A stretch of DNA of 64,000 nt from Alkalimonas collagenimarina (GTDB lineage: Bacteria; Pseudomonadota; Gammaproteobacteria; Enterobacterales; Alteromonadaceae): the NCBI RefSeq assembly GCF_030717845.1, contig NZ_JAUZVZ010000014.1:1-64000 (forward strand). The letters are read 5' to 3'. The translations under genes and the position numbers were made by a program. This document shows, in pieces, positions 1-6,418 of this stretch (its first letter is position 1; each line of letters opens with the position of its first letter). The notes beneath the pieces are model-generated. The model saw only the letters and a list, made by a program, of their open reading frames with translations. It made no database searches and was not told where the DNA came from.

Positions 1-23
1 AGCAGCCTGACGGCTGCTTTTTT
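1..23 (+). terminator. Rho-independent terminator of an upstream gene
   Basis: A 7-bp stem (AGCAGCC/GGCTGCT) with a TGAC loop is followed directly by a run of six T on the + strand. It should end a + strand gene lying to the left of the window. Confidence 0.8.
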
Positions 24-380
24 GTGTCCGCAATTTATCAGCATCAAAACACTCCTGCCCGTAGCCGTGTTTAACCGCAATCAAGCCTCTATACCCTGTA
101 GTCATCCACAGTTATATCTGCCACTTTTTGAAAGTAAGCACGAATGCTAGCGCTTTATCAACAAAATGCAGCTTGCCAGTTGATAAAAAGTGTTCTAGTT
201 TAACTGCTTAGCTGTATAAAAAACGACAAAACAAGAATAGCTCCCCGACAAAACAAGCCAGCTCGTTTTGCCGGTTTGATATCTGGAACTCATTTTACAC
301 AAAGTTATAAGTAACAATTGCTTATATAGATTTGTACCGAATATATAAAATGAGCTTTCGAGCTGGCGCATGAATATAAT
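24..380 (+). other. Leader before cassette 1; candidate attI and cassette promoter region
   Basis: No convincing ORF is present in this AT-rich stretch. It ends at the GTTAGGT core where the first cassette begins. Unlike the three downstream attC sites, I find no good inverted-repeat arms to the left of this core, which would fit an attI rather than an attC. No integrase gene is visible here, so whether this is the attI end of an integron or only the flank of an integrase-less cluster cannot be decided from the window. Confidence 0.35.
318..347 (+). promoter_or_regulatory. Candidate sigma70-type promoter reading into the cassettes
   Basis: A TTGCTT hexamer (318-323) and a TATATA hexamer (342-347) are separated by 18 bp, about 35 bp upstream of the first cassette boundary. 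This is where an integron cassette promoter would be expected. The surrounding DNA is AT-rich, so a chance match is possible. Confidence 0.35.
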
Positions 381-394
381 GTTAGGTGCTGCTC

Positions 395-826
395 ATGGCT
401 CAGTGGATACCCGTTGCAGGCATCGCGTGCCTATCGGCACTGCTCGCTGGTTGCCCCAGCCCTGACTATCCAACTTGTAAGGCATCGCCAGTCAGTTATG
501 CCGGCGGCAAGTGCAGCGCCTACTACTACCAAACGGACTATGGATCTGGTGGCGTGACTACTCAAGCCATGACGGACTGCTTAGTTGACTCGCAGCGCTT
601 GGGCGGGAACGTCGTTGCATTTCATACTGTAGAACATGGCATTGGGCTCCGTTGGCTGGATGCGAACACTCTGGAGGTTGCGGTGCCAGATGGCATTACG
701 CTTGAAAGCCAGCGGACCAAAGCCATTTATCTCGGCTATCCGCTGACCTACAAGTATCGTAGTCTGCAGCCAGGGGAGCCCGAGTTCTCGGGGTGCAGTC
801 CCCGGCGTTCCAAGGGCAGCACCTAA
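395..826 (+). CDS. Hypothetical lipoprotein, cassette 1 cargo
   Basis: I do not recognise this 143-residue protein. It starts with a hydrophobic segment ending in LLAGC, a good lipobox with the modified cysteine near residue 19, so it is predicted to be a membrane-anchored lipoprotein. The rest has several cysteines and a Tyr/Gly-rich N-terminal part. The ATG at 395 is preferred over an in-frame GTG at 386 because it leaves a clean signal peptide and an AGG eight bases upstream, supplied by the cassette core. The TAA stop lies within the attC core, as is usual for cassette genes. Function is unknown; exported proteins are common cargo of chromosomal integrons. Confidence 0.7.
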   Translation: MAQWIPVAGIACLSALLAGCPSPDYPTCKASPVSYAGGKCSAYYYQTDYGSGGVTTQAMTDCLVDSQRLGGNVVAFHTVEHGIGLRWLDANTLEVAVPDGITLESQRTKAIYLGYPLTYKYRSLQPGEPEFSGCSPRRSKGST

Positions 827-880
827 CAATTCATTCAAGCCGACGCCGCTTCGCGGCGCGGCTTAATTCAGGCGTTAGCT
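821..880 (+). other. attC site 1 (about 60 bp)
   Basis: The outer cores are ACCTAAC (821-827) and GTTAGCT (874-880). The inner arms AAGCCG-A-CGCCGC and GCGGCGCGGCTT pair perfectly except for one unpaired A, around a TTCG loop. An extrahelical base in one arm is the feature integron integrases recognise in folded attC DNA. Size and layout match short attC sites of proteobacterial chromosomal integrons. Confidence 0.9.
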
Positions 881-900
881 AACCTAAAAATGAGAAATGT

Positions 901-1104
901 ATGAATACTGAAAAATTACTAAAAACAATGCTTGTATCAAATATTGTTATCGCCATCATTGCTCTTAGCTCTGCCTATTTTGCGTATCAAGCTATGGAAA
1001 ATGCTGATTGGGCATACTCTGAAGCATCGCGCGCATCATCATATGCATCTGACGCAGCAGATACAGCTTCAGACATCAAACGTTGGGGAGTTGAATGCAA
1101 CTGA
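901..1104 (+). CDS. Small single-span membrane protein, cassette 2
   Basis: This 67-residue protein has one transmembrane helix at about residues 9-29 and an Ala/Ser-rich, probably helical tail with repeated small-residue steps (ASRASSYAS, ASDAADTAS). It has no recognised family. It starts 20 bp after the cassette boundary and its stop overlaps the start of the next gene by 10 bp, so the two are probably translationally coupled and work together. A longer frame-shifted reading over the same DNA (932-1123) is less plausible because the 901 frame has the membrane helix and abuts the next start. Confidence 0.55.
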   Translation: MNTEKLLKTMLVSNIVIAIIALSSAYFAYQAMENADWAYSEASRASSYASDAADTASDIKRWGVECN

Positions 1105-1601
1105 CTTCGTTAGGCCAATTTGACATACCATCAATGTTTGAACAATCTCGCTCACTCATCTCAGGAGCAAAGATAATTATTGATAGTGAAGGTATCAATG
1201 ATTCCGGGGAGACTAAGTGGCCGACGACTCCGGTCATACTGAGTTGCTCTCTCGCTATTGAGATCTGTATAAAAATTCTACTGATAAACGAAACCAGAAA
1301 GGCCGTTGTAGGACATAATATTCACGACTTATTCCAGAAAATAGGAATGGCAACCAAGGAATCTGTAACGTCACATTTTTTGACTCAAAATCCGGCCTAT
1401 AGGGAGAGTGAGCTACTCCACCAATTGAGTGAGCACGAGAGTATTTTTGTTAACTGGCGCTATGCCTATGAAAGCCAGTCTGATATTTCTTGCTCCCCAT
1501 CATTTTTGTTTGCTTTTGCGTATTGTTTGAACACCTATATTGAGAGTAAATTTAAATTTGAAAGGAATCAGAATGGCTGGCTTAAGTCGCCGATTAGCTA
1601 A
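1095..1601 (+). CDS. HEPN-like hypothetical protein, cassette 2
   Basis: This is a 168-residue soluble, mostly helical protein. The middle has SLAIEICIKILLI, then GHNIHDLFQKI, and a later RYAYE. This order (hydrophobic helix, GHxxxxLF, RYxYE) resembles HEPN-fold proteins, which include toxin RNases and nucleotidyltransferase-associated subunits. An R-x5-H pair (RESELLH) is present but I cannot say it is the catalytic HEPN motif. The start overlaps the preceding membrane-peptide gene, and the TAA stop lies in the attC core. Family assignment is an inference from motif shape only; a toxin, a defence effector or an unrelated helical protein are all possible. Confidence 0.6.
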   Translation: MQLTSLGQFDIPSMFEQSRSLISGAKIIIDSEGINDSGETKWPTTPVILSCSLAIEICIKILLINETRKAVVGHNIHDLFQKIGMATKESVTSHFLTQNPAYRESELLHQLSEHESIFVNWRYAYESQSDISCSPSFLFAFAYCLNTYIESKFKFERNQNGWLKSPIS

Positions 1602-1674
1602 CAAGGCCATTAAATTCGCTCCCTACGTTCGCCGGACGCTCGAAAACTCGCGCCGTTTATGGCGGCGTTATCTC
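1594..1674 (+). other. attC site 2 (about 78 bp)
   Basis: The cores are TTAGCTAAC (1594-1602) and GTTATCT (1667-1673). The arms GCCATTAAA and TTTATGGC pair apart from one extra base, again the extrahelical-base signature. The central part is longer and less regular than in attC 1. The two sites differ in sequence, so this is a mixed array rather than one of near-identical Vibrio-type repeats. Confidence 0.85.
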
Positions 1675-1713
1675 CGATTTGGCGTTGTGCTCTTTCTAGG
1701 ATAATCTTTAAGC

Positions 1714-1950
1714 ATGCCAACAGTATTAAGAATAGGGCCTTATCGTTTCTTTTTTTACAGTAATGAGAACGCGGAGCCCGCCCACATACATATTCAACGT
1801 GAGAAGATGCTTGCTAAGTTCTGGTTACAACCAGTAGCCCTGGCAAGCTCTACAAGGTTTGCGTCTAAAGAGTTGAGAAAACTCGAGCAACTCGTTGTCG
1901 AAAATAGAGATACGTTTTTGGAGGCTTGGAATGGCTACTTTAGCAGTTGA
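1714..1950 (+). CDS. DUF4160 domain protein, cassette 3
   Basis: This 78-residue protein has the DUF4160 pattern: an N-terminal GPYRFFFYSNE segment, then EPAHIHIQRE, then a basic helical C-terminus (RKLEQLVVENRDTFLEAWN). DUF4160 genes are typically followed by a DUF2442 gene, as here, where the next gene overlaps by 20 bp. The pair has been regarded as a possible toxin-antitoxin-like module and is often carried by mobile DNA. That role is an inference from pairing and location; no nuclease signature can be seen. Confidence 0.8.
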   Translation: MPTVLRIGPYRFFFYSNENAEPAHIHIQREKMLAKFWLQPVALASSTRFASKELRKLEQLVVENRDTFLEAWNGYFSS

Positions 1951-2185
1951 ACATCATCCCCTTGCACAGTCAGTCAGTTTCGACTTGGACTCGCTTATTA
2001 TAGAGCTCGTAGACGGACGTACCATTTCAGTTCCACTGACGTGGTTCCCTTCATTATCCCGCGCCACTGAATCTCAGCTAAAAGACTGGGAAATACTTGG
2101 TGACGGAGAGGGAATTCATTGGCCGCAGTTGGATGAGGACCTGAGCGTAAACGGTATTCTTCTCGGTAATCATGGAAGAAGATAA
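1931..2185 (+). CDS. DUF2442 domain protein, cassette 3
   Basis: This is an 84-residue protein with the DUF2442 hallmarks: VSFDLDSLIIELVDGRTISVPLTWFP, that is an acidic beta-hairpin followed by a Pro-Leu-x-Trp-Phe-Pro block, then WEILGDGEGIHWPQLDEDLSV near the end. The ATG at 1931 is chosen because it aligns with the usual N-terminus of the family and overlaps the end of the DUF4160 gene, implying coupled translation. The stop lies in the core of attC 3. It probably acts together with its partner; if the pair is a toxin-antitoxin system, which member is the toxin is not evident. Confidence 0.8.
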   Translation: MATLAVEHHPLAQSVSFDLDSLIIELVDGRTISVPLTWFPSLSRATESQLKDWEILGDGEGIHWPQLDEDLSVNGILLGNHGRR

Positions 2186-2281
2186 CACATATCGGTGCTC
2201 TCTTATCTCATGCTCAATGAGGGCCTGCTGCTTTCAGCATCCTTGCTGACGGCAGGGGCACCAGATATTTATCGGTTAACC
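2180..2281 (+). other. attC site 3 (about 100 bp), running into the neighbouring gene
   Basis: The left core AGATAAC (2180-2186) complements the GTTATCT that begins cassette 3. The arms ATATCGGTGC (about 2190-2199) and GCACCAGATAT (about 2258-2268) pair except for one unpaired A, and the right core is GTTAAC (2275-2280). The centre holds a second hairpin near 2226-2256 (CCTGC...TCAGCA/TGCTGA...GCAGG). The right core overlaps the last codons of the opposite-strand gene ending at 2269. Confidence 0.7.
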
Positions 2282-3270
2282 TGCAGCCTTTGGCATTGTG
2301 CTTCATCTGCACCAGCTGTCTGCTGAGCGGCTTGGATGGTTTGCTGGCTGCTCAACAAAATGCTATCAGTAGGTGCTATCTGCAATGCTTGCTCAATCAA
2401 GCTGCTTGCTTGATTGTGACAGCCAAGCTCGCTCAGTAGCACCGCATAATTGTTCAGATAGGGCACTTGTTGCTGCGCAAACGCCAAACCTTGCTCAAAC
2501 CAGTTGGCAGCTTGTAAAGGCTGACTTGAAAAGTAATGATTGCCCAGTAAAAAATAGGGCAGCCAGTAATCTGGCCATTGCTTCGTTGCGCTGACAAGCG
2601 CGGCTATACCTGCCTCGGTTTGCCCGGTGTTCATTAAATCCTGACACGCTTTGGTATAAATAAATGGGTCAAGCTGCTCGCTGGTTTTGTCGGCAGGAAG
2701 CATGGCCAATAACCAATAGTTAGCGCGCCGCCAGGTGCGCTCGAAGGTCGAAAAATTAAGGTGATGCGATTCAGTGACTCCGGTATGGAGGATCACTTGT
2801 TTGGCATTCATGTCATACCCCACCACCACGGCATAATGCCACTGCGGCAGCCAGCCGATGGAGTTATTCTGTAGCACGATCACCGGAATATCCTCGGCGA
2901 CCAGACTTAATAGCTGGCTCATATCAGCACGATGCTGGGTATAAGCCACCATGCCAAGCTGCCGCGTCGCCGCTGCCATTTCAATTTGTAGCGTACCTTC
3001 CAACGCTGGCGTAAAAGTGGCCGGGGCAATATCGTCCGGGCTTTTGCTCAGGCCGTGAAAGCCAGCAACTTCAGCTAAAGTTGTAGGACCACAGAAAAAT
3101 TCCTGTTGCGGATAAAAGGGCACCTGGTCAATTTGGTAAGCACTGGCAATGGCTGGGGGCGTTGCCAATAATTGTTTGGTTTGAGGTGGGGTCTGGCAGG
3201 CAGTCAGAGCCAGCAGTATAAAAGCGAACAGACCAGCATACTGGCTGGTCTGTTGTAATTCTGGCTTCAA
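2269..3270 (-). CDS. PA2778-family cysteine peptidase lipoprotein with TPR tail
   Basis: This is a 333-residue lipoprotein (lipobox LTAC, Cys25) predicted to be exported and anchored. A C39-like papain-fold domain follows, with the nucleophile in FFCGPTTLAEV (Cys60) and a histidine in PQWHYAVVVGYD (about His145). The last 120 residues contain TPR-like helices (LGNHYFSSQPLQAANWFEQGLAF, YLNNYAVLLSELG). The layout matches the PA2778 family of Pseudomonas, which is found beside PA2779-type genes as here. The substrate is unknown. It lies 3 bp downstream of its partner and is surely co-transcribed. The last codons (VNR-stop) coincide with the right core of an integron attC, so the C-terminal end may have been altered by cassette insertion. 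Confidence 0.85.
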   Translation of the reverse strand: MKPELQQTSQYAGLFAFILLALTACQTPPQTKQLLATPPAIASAYQIDQVPFYPQQEFFCGPTTLAEVAGFHGLSKSPDDIAPATFTPALEGTLQIEMAAATRQLGMVAYTQHRADMSQLLSLVAEDIPVIVLQNNSIGWLPQWHYAVVVGYDMNAKQVILHTGVTESHHLNFSTFERTWRRANYWLLAMLPADKTSEQLDPFIYTKACQDLMNTGQTEAGIAALVSATKQWPDYWLPYFLLGNHYFSSQPLQAANWFEQGLAFAQQQVPYLNNYAVLLSELGCHNQASSLIEQALQIAPTDSILLSSQQTIQAAQQTAGADEAQCQRLQVNR

Positions 3271-3273
3271 GAA

Positions 3274-3669
3274 TTAAGAGCCGATTGGCCGGATAAAAGG
3301 ATAAACGTTGGTAATACCCATCAGGTCAAGCACTGCCACAACCACCAGCACTGTGATGATGGTACCGACAACGCCACCAGCAGGCATTTCGTTAAGCTGG
3401 CTGTTAAAAGCTTCCAGCTCGGCATTGGTCATGTTGGCGATACGCAATTTGGCATCAGCCGGGCTGACACCCAGCGCAATCAGTTGAGTCTGCACCTGAG
3501 CATCGTCGACAAACGCCAGCACCTGCTGCTTGTTGAATTGATGTTGTTGGTCGGCGATAACCTGATCAGAGGTGTATATCCCTGCGGTTGCCTGACTTGC
3601 AGTAAAAATTAGCGTACCAAAAACTAGTATTGCACCGACGACACTGGACTTTATTAATTTATTCATCAT
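3274..3669 (-). CDS. PA2779-family small membrane protein
   Basis: This 131-residue protein has an N-terminal signal peptide (cleavage likely after SQATA near residue 29), an acidic helical middle (LIALGVSPADAKLRIANMTNAEL), and a C-terminal transmembrane helix after a PAGG turn (residues about 99-119), ending in FIRP. This is the PA2779 family pattern. It is the first gene of a two-gene unit with the cysteine peptidase 3 bp downstream, and is a plausible substrate or partner of that peptidase (inference). ATG codons occur at 3669 and 3666; either could be used. Confidence 0.85.
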   Translation of the reverse strand: MMNKLIKSSVVGAILVFGTLIFTASQATAGIYTSDQVIADQQHQFNKQQVLAFVDDAQVQTQLIALGVSPADAKLRIANMTNAELEAFNSQLNEMPAGGVVGTIITVLVVVAVLDLMGITNVYPFIRPIGS

Positions 3670-3845
3670 GTATAGATCCTTGAACTTATTGTTTTTCGGA
3701 CAAACTTTGCTTTTTGTTGAAATACCTTTGCATCATGCACGATTTACCAGGTGAACACTATCAAGAGTAGTTGGTTTAGCTGTGCTATGCAACCAAGGGT
3801 ATAGAGTCACCACTTTAGTTTGCAGCAAAGCTATAGGCTACTGAC

Positions 3846-5288
3846 TTAAAAACCAAAGATTTTCTCCACCAACAGGTAACAAAAGGCGCTGATCACCACA
3901 ATTGACATTATATTGAGCGCAAAGCCTGCTTTAACCATATCAATGATCTTTAGCTTACCGGAGGCAAACACAATGGCATTGGGCGGTGTGGCGACGGGCA
4001 TCATAAAGGCGCAGCTGGCGGCGAGGGCGGCTGGTACGACTAACATAGCAACACTGGTGTCGAGCGCCAATGCCACCGGGCCAAGCAAGGGTAGGAAACC
4101 TGCTGCTGTAGCTGTGTTGCTGGTGACCTCGGTTAAAAAGATAATAATGCTGGTCACCAGCACGACCAATAAAATCACCGACAAACCATCCAGACCACCG
4201 ACTTGCAAAGCGATAAAATCGGCCAGCCCTGATTTTTGAATTTGGCCGGCTAAGGCCAAACCACCACCGAACAGCAATAAAATGCCCCAGGGTAACTTTT
4301 TGGTATCCTCCCAGTTCAGAATGCGCTGACCACTTTTCCAGTTAATCGGTACAATAAACAGCAGGCTGGCGGCCATTAAAGCAATGATGGTATCGTCCAA
4401 CGGCCAGCCAGTTAGTTGTTGCACGGTGGAGCGGCTGATCCAACCGATGGCGGCAAACAAAAAAATCGCCAGTACGCGCTTTTCCGCTGCAGTGATCGGC
4501 CCCAGTTGCTGCAACTCGCCTTGAAACAGGCCCCGGGTATCCTGCAGGCTGACTTGATCCAGCTGAAAGGCCCAGCGTGTTAGCCAAAACCAACACAATA
4601 CTAATAAAGTCATGGCGATAGGCACTCCAAGCAGCATCCACTGAGCAAAGCCAATCTGAATATCATAATTGCTTTGCAGGTAAGCGGCTAACAGGGCATT
4701 GGGTGGCGTGCCAATTAAAGTGGCAACACCGCCGATGCTGGCTGAGTAGGCGATAGCAAGCATCATCGGCTTAGCAATAGTATTCTGTTCGCTCTGATGC
4801 GACTCCTGCAAAGCGATGATGGAAAGAGCAATCGGCAGCATCATCACCGAAGTAGCGGTATTAGACATCCACATGGATAGAAAGGCGGTCACCGCCATTA
4901 AACCAGCGATTTGCTGAGCTGGCTTACTGCCGACAATCAGCATGACATGCAAGGCAATACGACGGTGCAGCTCCCAGCGCTCCATGGCAATGGACAATAA
5001 GAACCCACCGAGAAATAAGAAAATTAACGGATGGGCATAAGGGGCTGTGACGGCACCTAACGAATCCAGGCCAAGCAATGGGATGAGAATAATCGGCAGG
5101 AGTGAGGTCACCGGGATAGGCACGGCTTCACTGATCCACCATATGGCCATCCATAGGGTTAATGCTGCAATCAGCCAGGCATGGTGACTCATGCCAGCAA
5201 AGGGCACTTCTATACTGCTGAGCAGAAGAAAACTAAGGGGCCCTGCCAGCAAGGGCAGCAGATAGGATTTTAAGGCAGAAGAGGGCAT
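3846..5288 (-). CDS. DASS-family (SLC13) sodium:dicarboxylate-type symporter
   Basis: This is a polytopic inner-membrane carrier of about 480 residues, the usual length for divalent-anion:Na+ symporters. It carries both Ser-Asn-Thr signatures of the family (MSNTATSVMM near residue 142 and VTSNTATAAGF in the second half), each followed by a proline-rich GTPPN/ATPPN segment, as expected for the two inverted repeats that bind sodium and carboxylate. Likely substrates are C4-dicarboxylates, but sulfate or other anions cannot be excluded. The ATG at 5288 is chosen over an upstream in-frame start at 5360 because it has a GGAAG ribosome site and gives the normal N-terminus. It is a stand-alone gene. 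Confidence 0.88.
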   Translation of the reverse strand: MPSSALKSYLLPLLAGPLSFLLLSSIEVPFAGMSHHAWLIAALTLWMAIWWISEAVPIPVTSLLPIILIPLLGLDSLGAVTAPYAHPLIFLFLGGFLLSIAMERWELHRRIALHVMLIVGSKPAQQIAGLMAVTAFLSMWMSNTATSVMMLPIALSIIALQESHQSEQNTIAKPMMLAIAYSASIGGVATLIGTPPNALLAAYLQSNYDIQIGFAQWMLLGVPIAMTLLVLCWFWLTRWAFQLDQVSLQDTRGLFQGELQQLGPITAAEKRVLAIFLFAAIGWISRSTVQQLTGWPLDDTIIALMAASLLFIVPINWKSGQRILNWEDTKKLPWGILLLFGGGLALAGQIQKSGLADFIALQVGGLDGLSVILLVVLVTSIIIFLTEVTSNTATAAGFLPLLGPVALALDTSVAMLVVPAALAASCAFMMPVATPPNAIVFASGKLKIIDMVKAGFALNIMSIVVISAFCYLLVEKIFGF

Positions 5289-5409
5289 AGTACTTCCAGC
5301 TGGCTTGCATACGAATGCTAAAGATTGTTCAAGTGTATGTGTATGTCGGGGTGCAAGCAATAATGTTATAGTCGAACTACATCTATGTTGATTAGGATCA
5401 TTCTGCTTT

Positions 5410-6375
5410 ATGACTTTTCCACTTCGTCAATCATTGCCTACGGTGAGTCGTCTGGTTTATGGCTGCATGCATTTAGGCGGGAGCTGGGATCAGAGCCCAA
5501 TCAGTTCAGTAGCCAGGCATAAAGCCTTTGCTGCACTTGAAACTGCGCTAGAGCAAGGCATCAACTGTTTTGATCATGCCGATATCTATACCCATGGAAA
5601 GTCGGAGCAGGTGTTTGGTGATTTTTTGCGCCAGCACCAACTGGATCGGCAGCAGTTGGTGCTCCAAAGCAAATGCGGTATTCGCTTTGCAGATGGGCAG
5701 CATGTTGGGCGCTATGACTTTTCGGCTGATTATATTCGCTCCAGCGTCGAGGCATCGCTGCGCCGCTTGCAGACCGACTATCTGGATCTGCTGTTGCTGC
5801 ACCGGCCGGACCCACTGATGCAACCAGAGATGGTGGCGGATGTGTTCCACCGGTTGCAGCAGGAAGGTAAAGTCAGAGCCTTTGGCGTATCCAACATGGC
5901 TTGGCCACAGTTGCAGTTATTGCAGCGTTCTGTCGCCGAACCATTGCAAGTCAATCAATTGCAAATGAGTCTGGCCGATCATCATTGGGTTGAGGAAGGC
6001 GTGTTAACTGGTATGCCAAGTGGAGCCAATGTTCACTTTGCCGCAGGTACGGTGGAGTTTTGCCAACTGCATGCGATTCAGCTGCAAGCCTGGGGGAGCC
6101 TGGCTCAGGGCTTATACAGTGGTGGTCGTGCACCAGAAACAGCAGCAGAGCAAGCAACTGCAGAGGTGGTTCAGCAGTTGGCTGCAGACTACCAGATATC
6201 GGCTGAAGCTATCGTGTTGGCATGGCTACTGCGTCATCCCGCGGCGATCCAGCCAGTGATTGGGACCTTATCGCCAGAGCGGATTAAGGCTTGTCCGCAG
6301 GCGCTCGCTGTTGAGTTAAGCCGGGAGCATTGGTATCAGTTGTATGTAGCAGCACGGGGTCAGGCGTTGCCATAA
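5410..6375 (+). CDS. Aldo/keto reductase (YdhF-like)
   Basis: This 321-residue NADPH-dependent oxidoreductase has a TIM-barrel fold. The catalytic tetrad is visible: Asp and Tyr in FDHADIYTHG, Lys in LQSKCGIRF, and His in LLLLHRPDPLM. The C-terminal segment AWLLRHPAAIQPVIGT is the usual cofactor-binding region. Length and motif spacing resemble E. coli YdhF. The physiological substrate is unknown. The gene is transcribed alone, divergent from the symporter and convergent with the tubulin-like gene. Confidence 0.88.
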   Translation: MTFPLRQSLPTVSRLVYGCMHLGGSWDQSPISSVARHKAFAALETALEQGINCFDHADIYTHGKSEQVFGDFLRQHQLDRQQLVLQSKCGIRFADGQHVGRYDFSADYIRSSVEASLRRLQTDYLDLLLLHRPDPLMQPEMVADVFHRLQQEGKVRAFGVSNMAWPQLQLLQRSVAEPLQVNQLQMSLADHHWVEEGVLTGMPSGANVHFAAGTVEFCQLHAIQLQAWGSLAQGLYSGGRAPETAAEQATAEVVQQLAADYQISAEAIVLAWLLRHPAAIQPVIGTLSPERIKACPQALAVELSREHWYQLYVAARGQALP

Positions 6376-6384
6376 GAGCAACTC

Positions 6385-6410
6385 GCCTCAGCAGCTGTTG
6401 CTGCTGAGGC
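6385..6410. terminator. Hairpin between convergent genes
   Basis: An 11-bp stem GCCTCAGCAGC/GCTGCTGAGGC with a TGTT loop sits 10 bp after the aldo/keto reductase stop and 8 bp before the end of the tubulin-like gene. It is followed on the + strand by only TGTTT, so termination strength is uncertain, but the position fits a shared terminator. Confidence 0.6.
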
Positions 6411-6418
6411 TGTTTCGG

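Larger units (their letters stand above)
382..2275 (+). mobile_element. Integron gene-cassette array with three cassettes
   Basis: Three head-to-tail cassettes can be delimited by the G/TT recombination point: about 382-874, 875-1667 and 1668-2275. In each, the start core is the reverse complement of the 5' core of its own attC: GTTAGGTGCTGC (381-392) with GCAGCACCTAAC (816-827), GTTAGCTAA (874-882) with TTAGCTAAC (1594-1602), and GTTATCT (1667-1673) with AGATAAC (2180-2186). This self-complementarity is diagnostic of cassettes that were once circular. All genes read in the same direction, and the last ORF of each cassette stops inside the attC core. No integrase is in the window, so the array is either the start of a chromosomal integron or a CALIN-type cluster. 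Confidence 0.88.

Noticed and set aside
581..838. Minus-strand ORF inside cassette 1
   Set aside because: It overlaps the + strand lipoprotein gene and the attC, has no recognisable domain, and opposes cassette direction.
932..1123. Alternative frame over the small membrane gene in cassette 2
   Set aside because: It is a shifted reading of the same DNA; the 901 frame has a better start position and couples to the next gene.
4342..4641. ORFs within the symporter gene
   Set aside because: These are shadow frames of the DASS transporter with no start context or domain.
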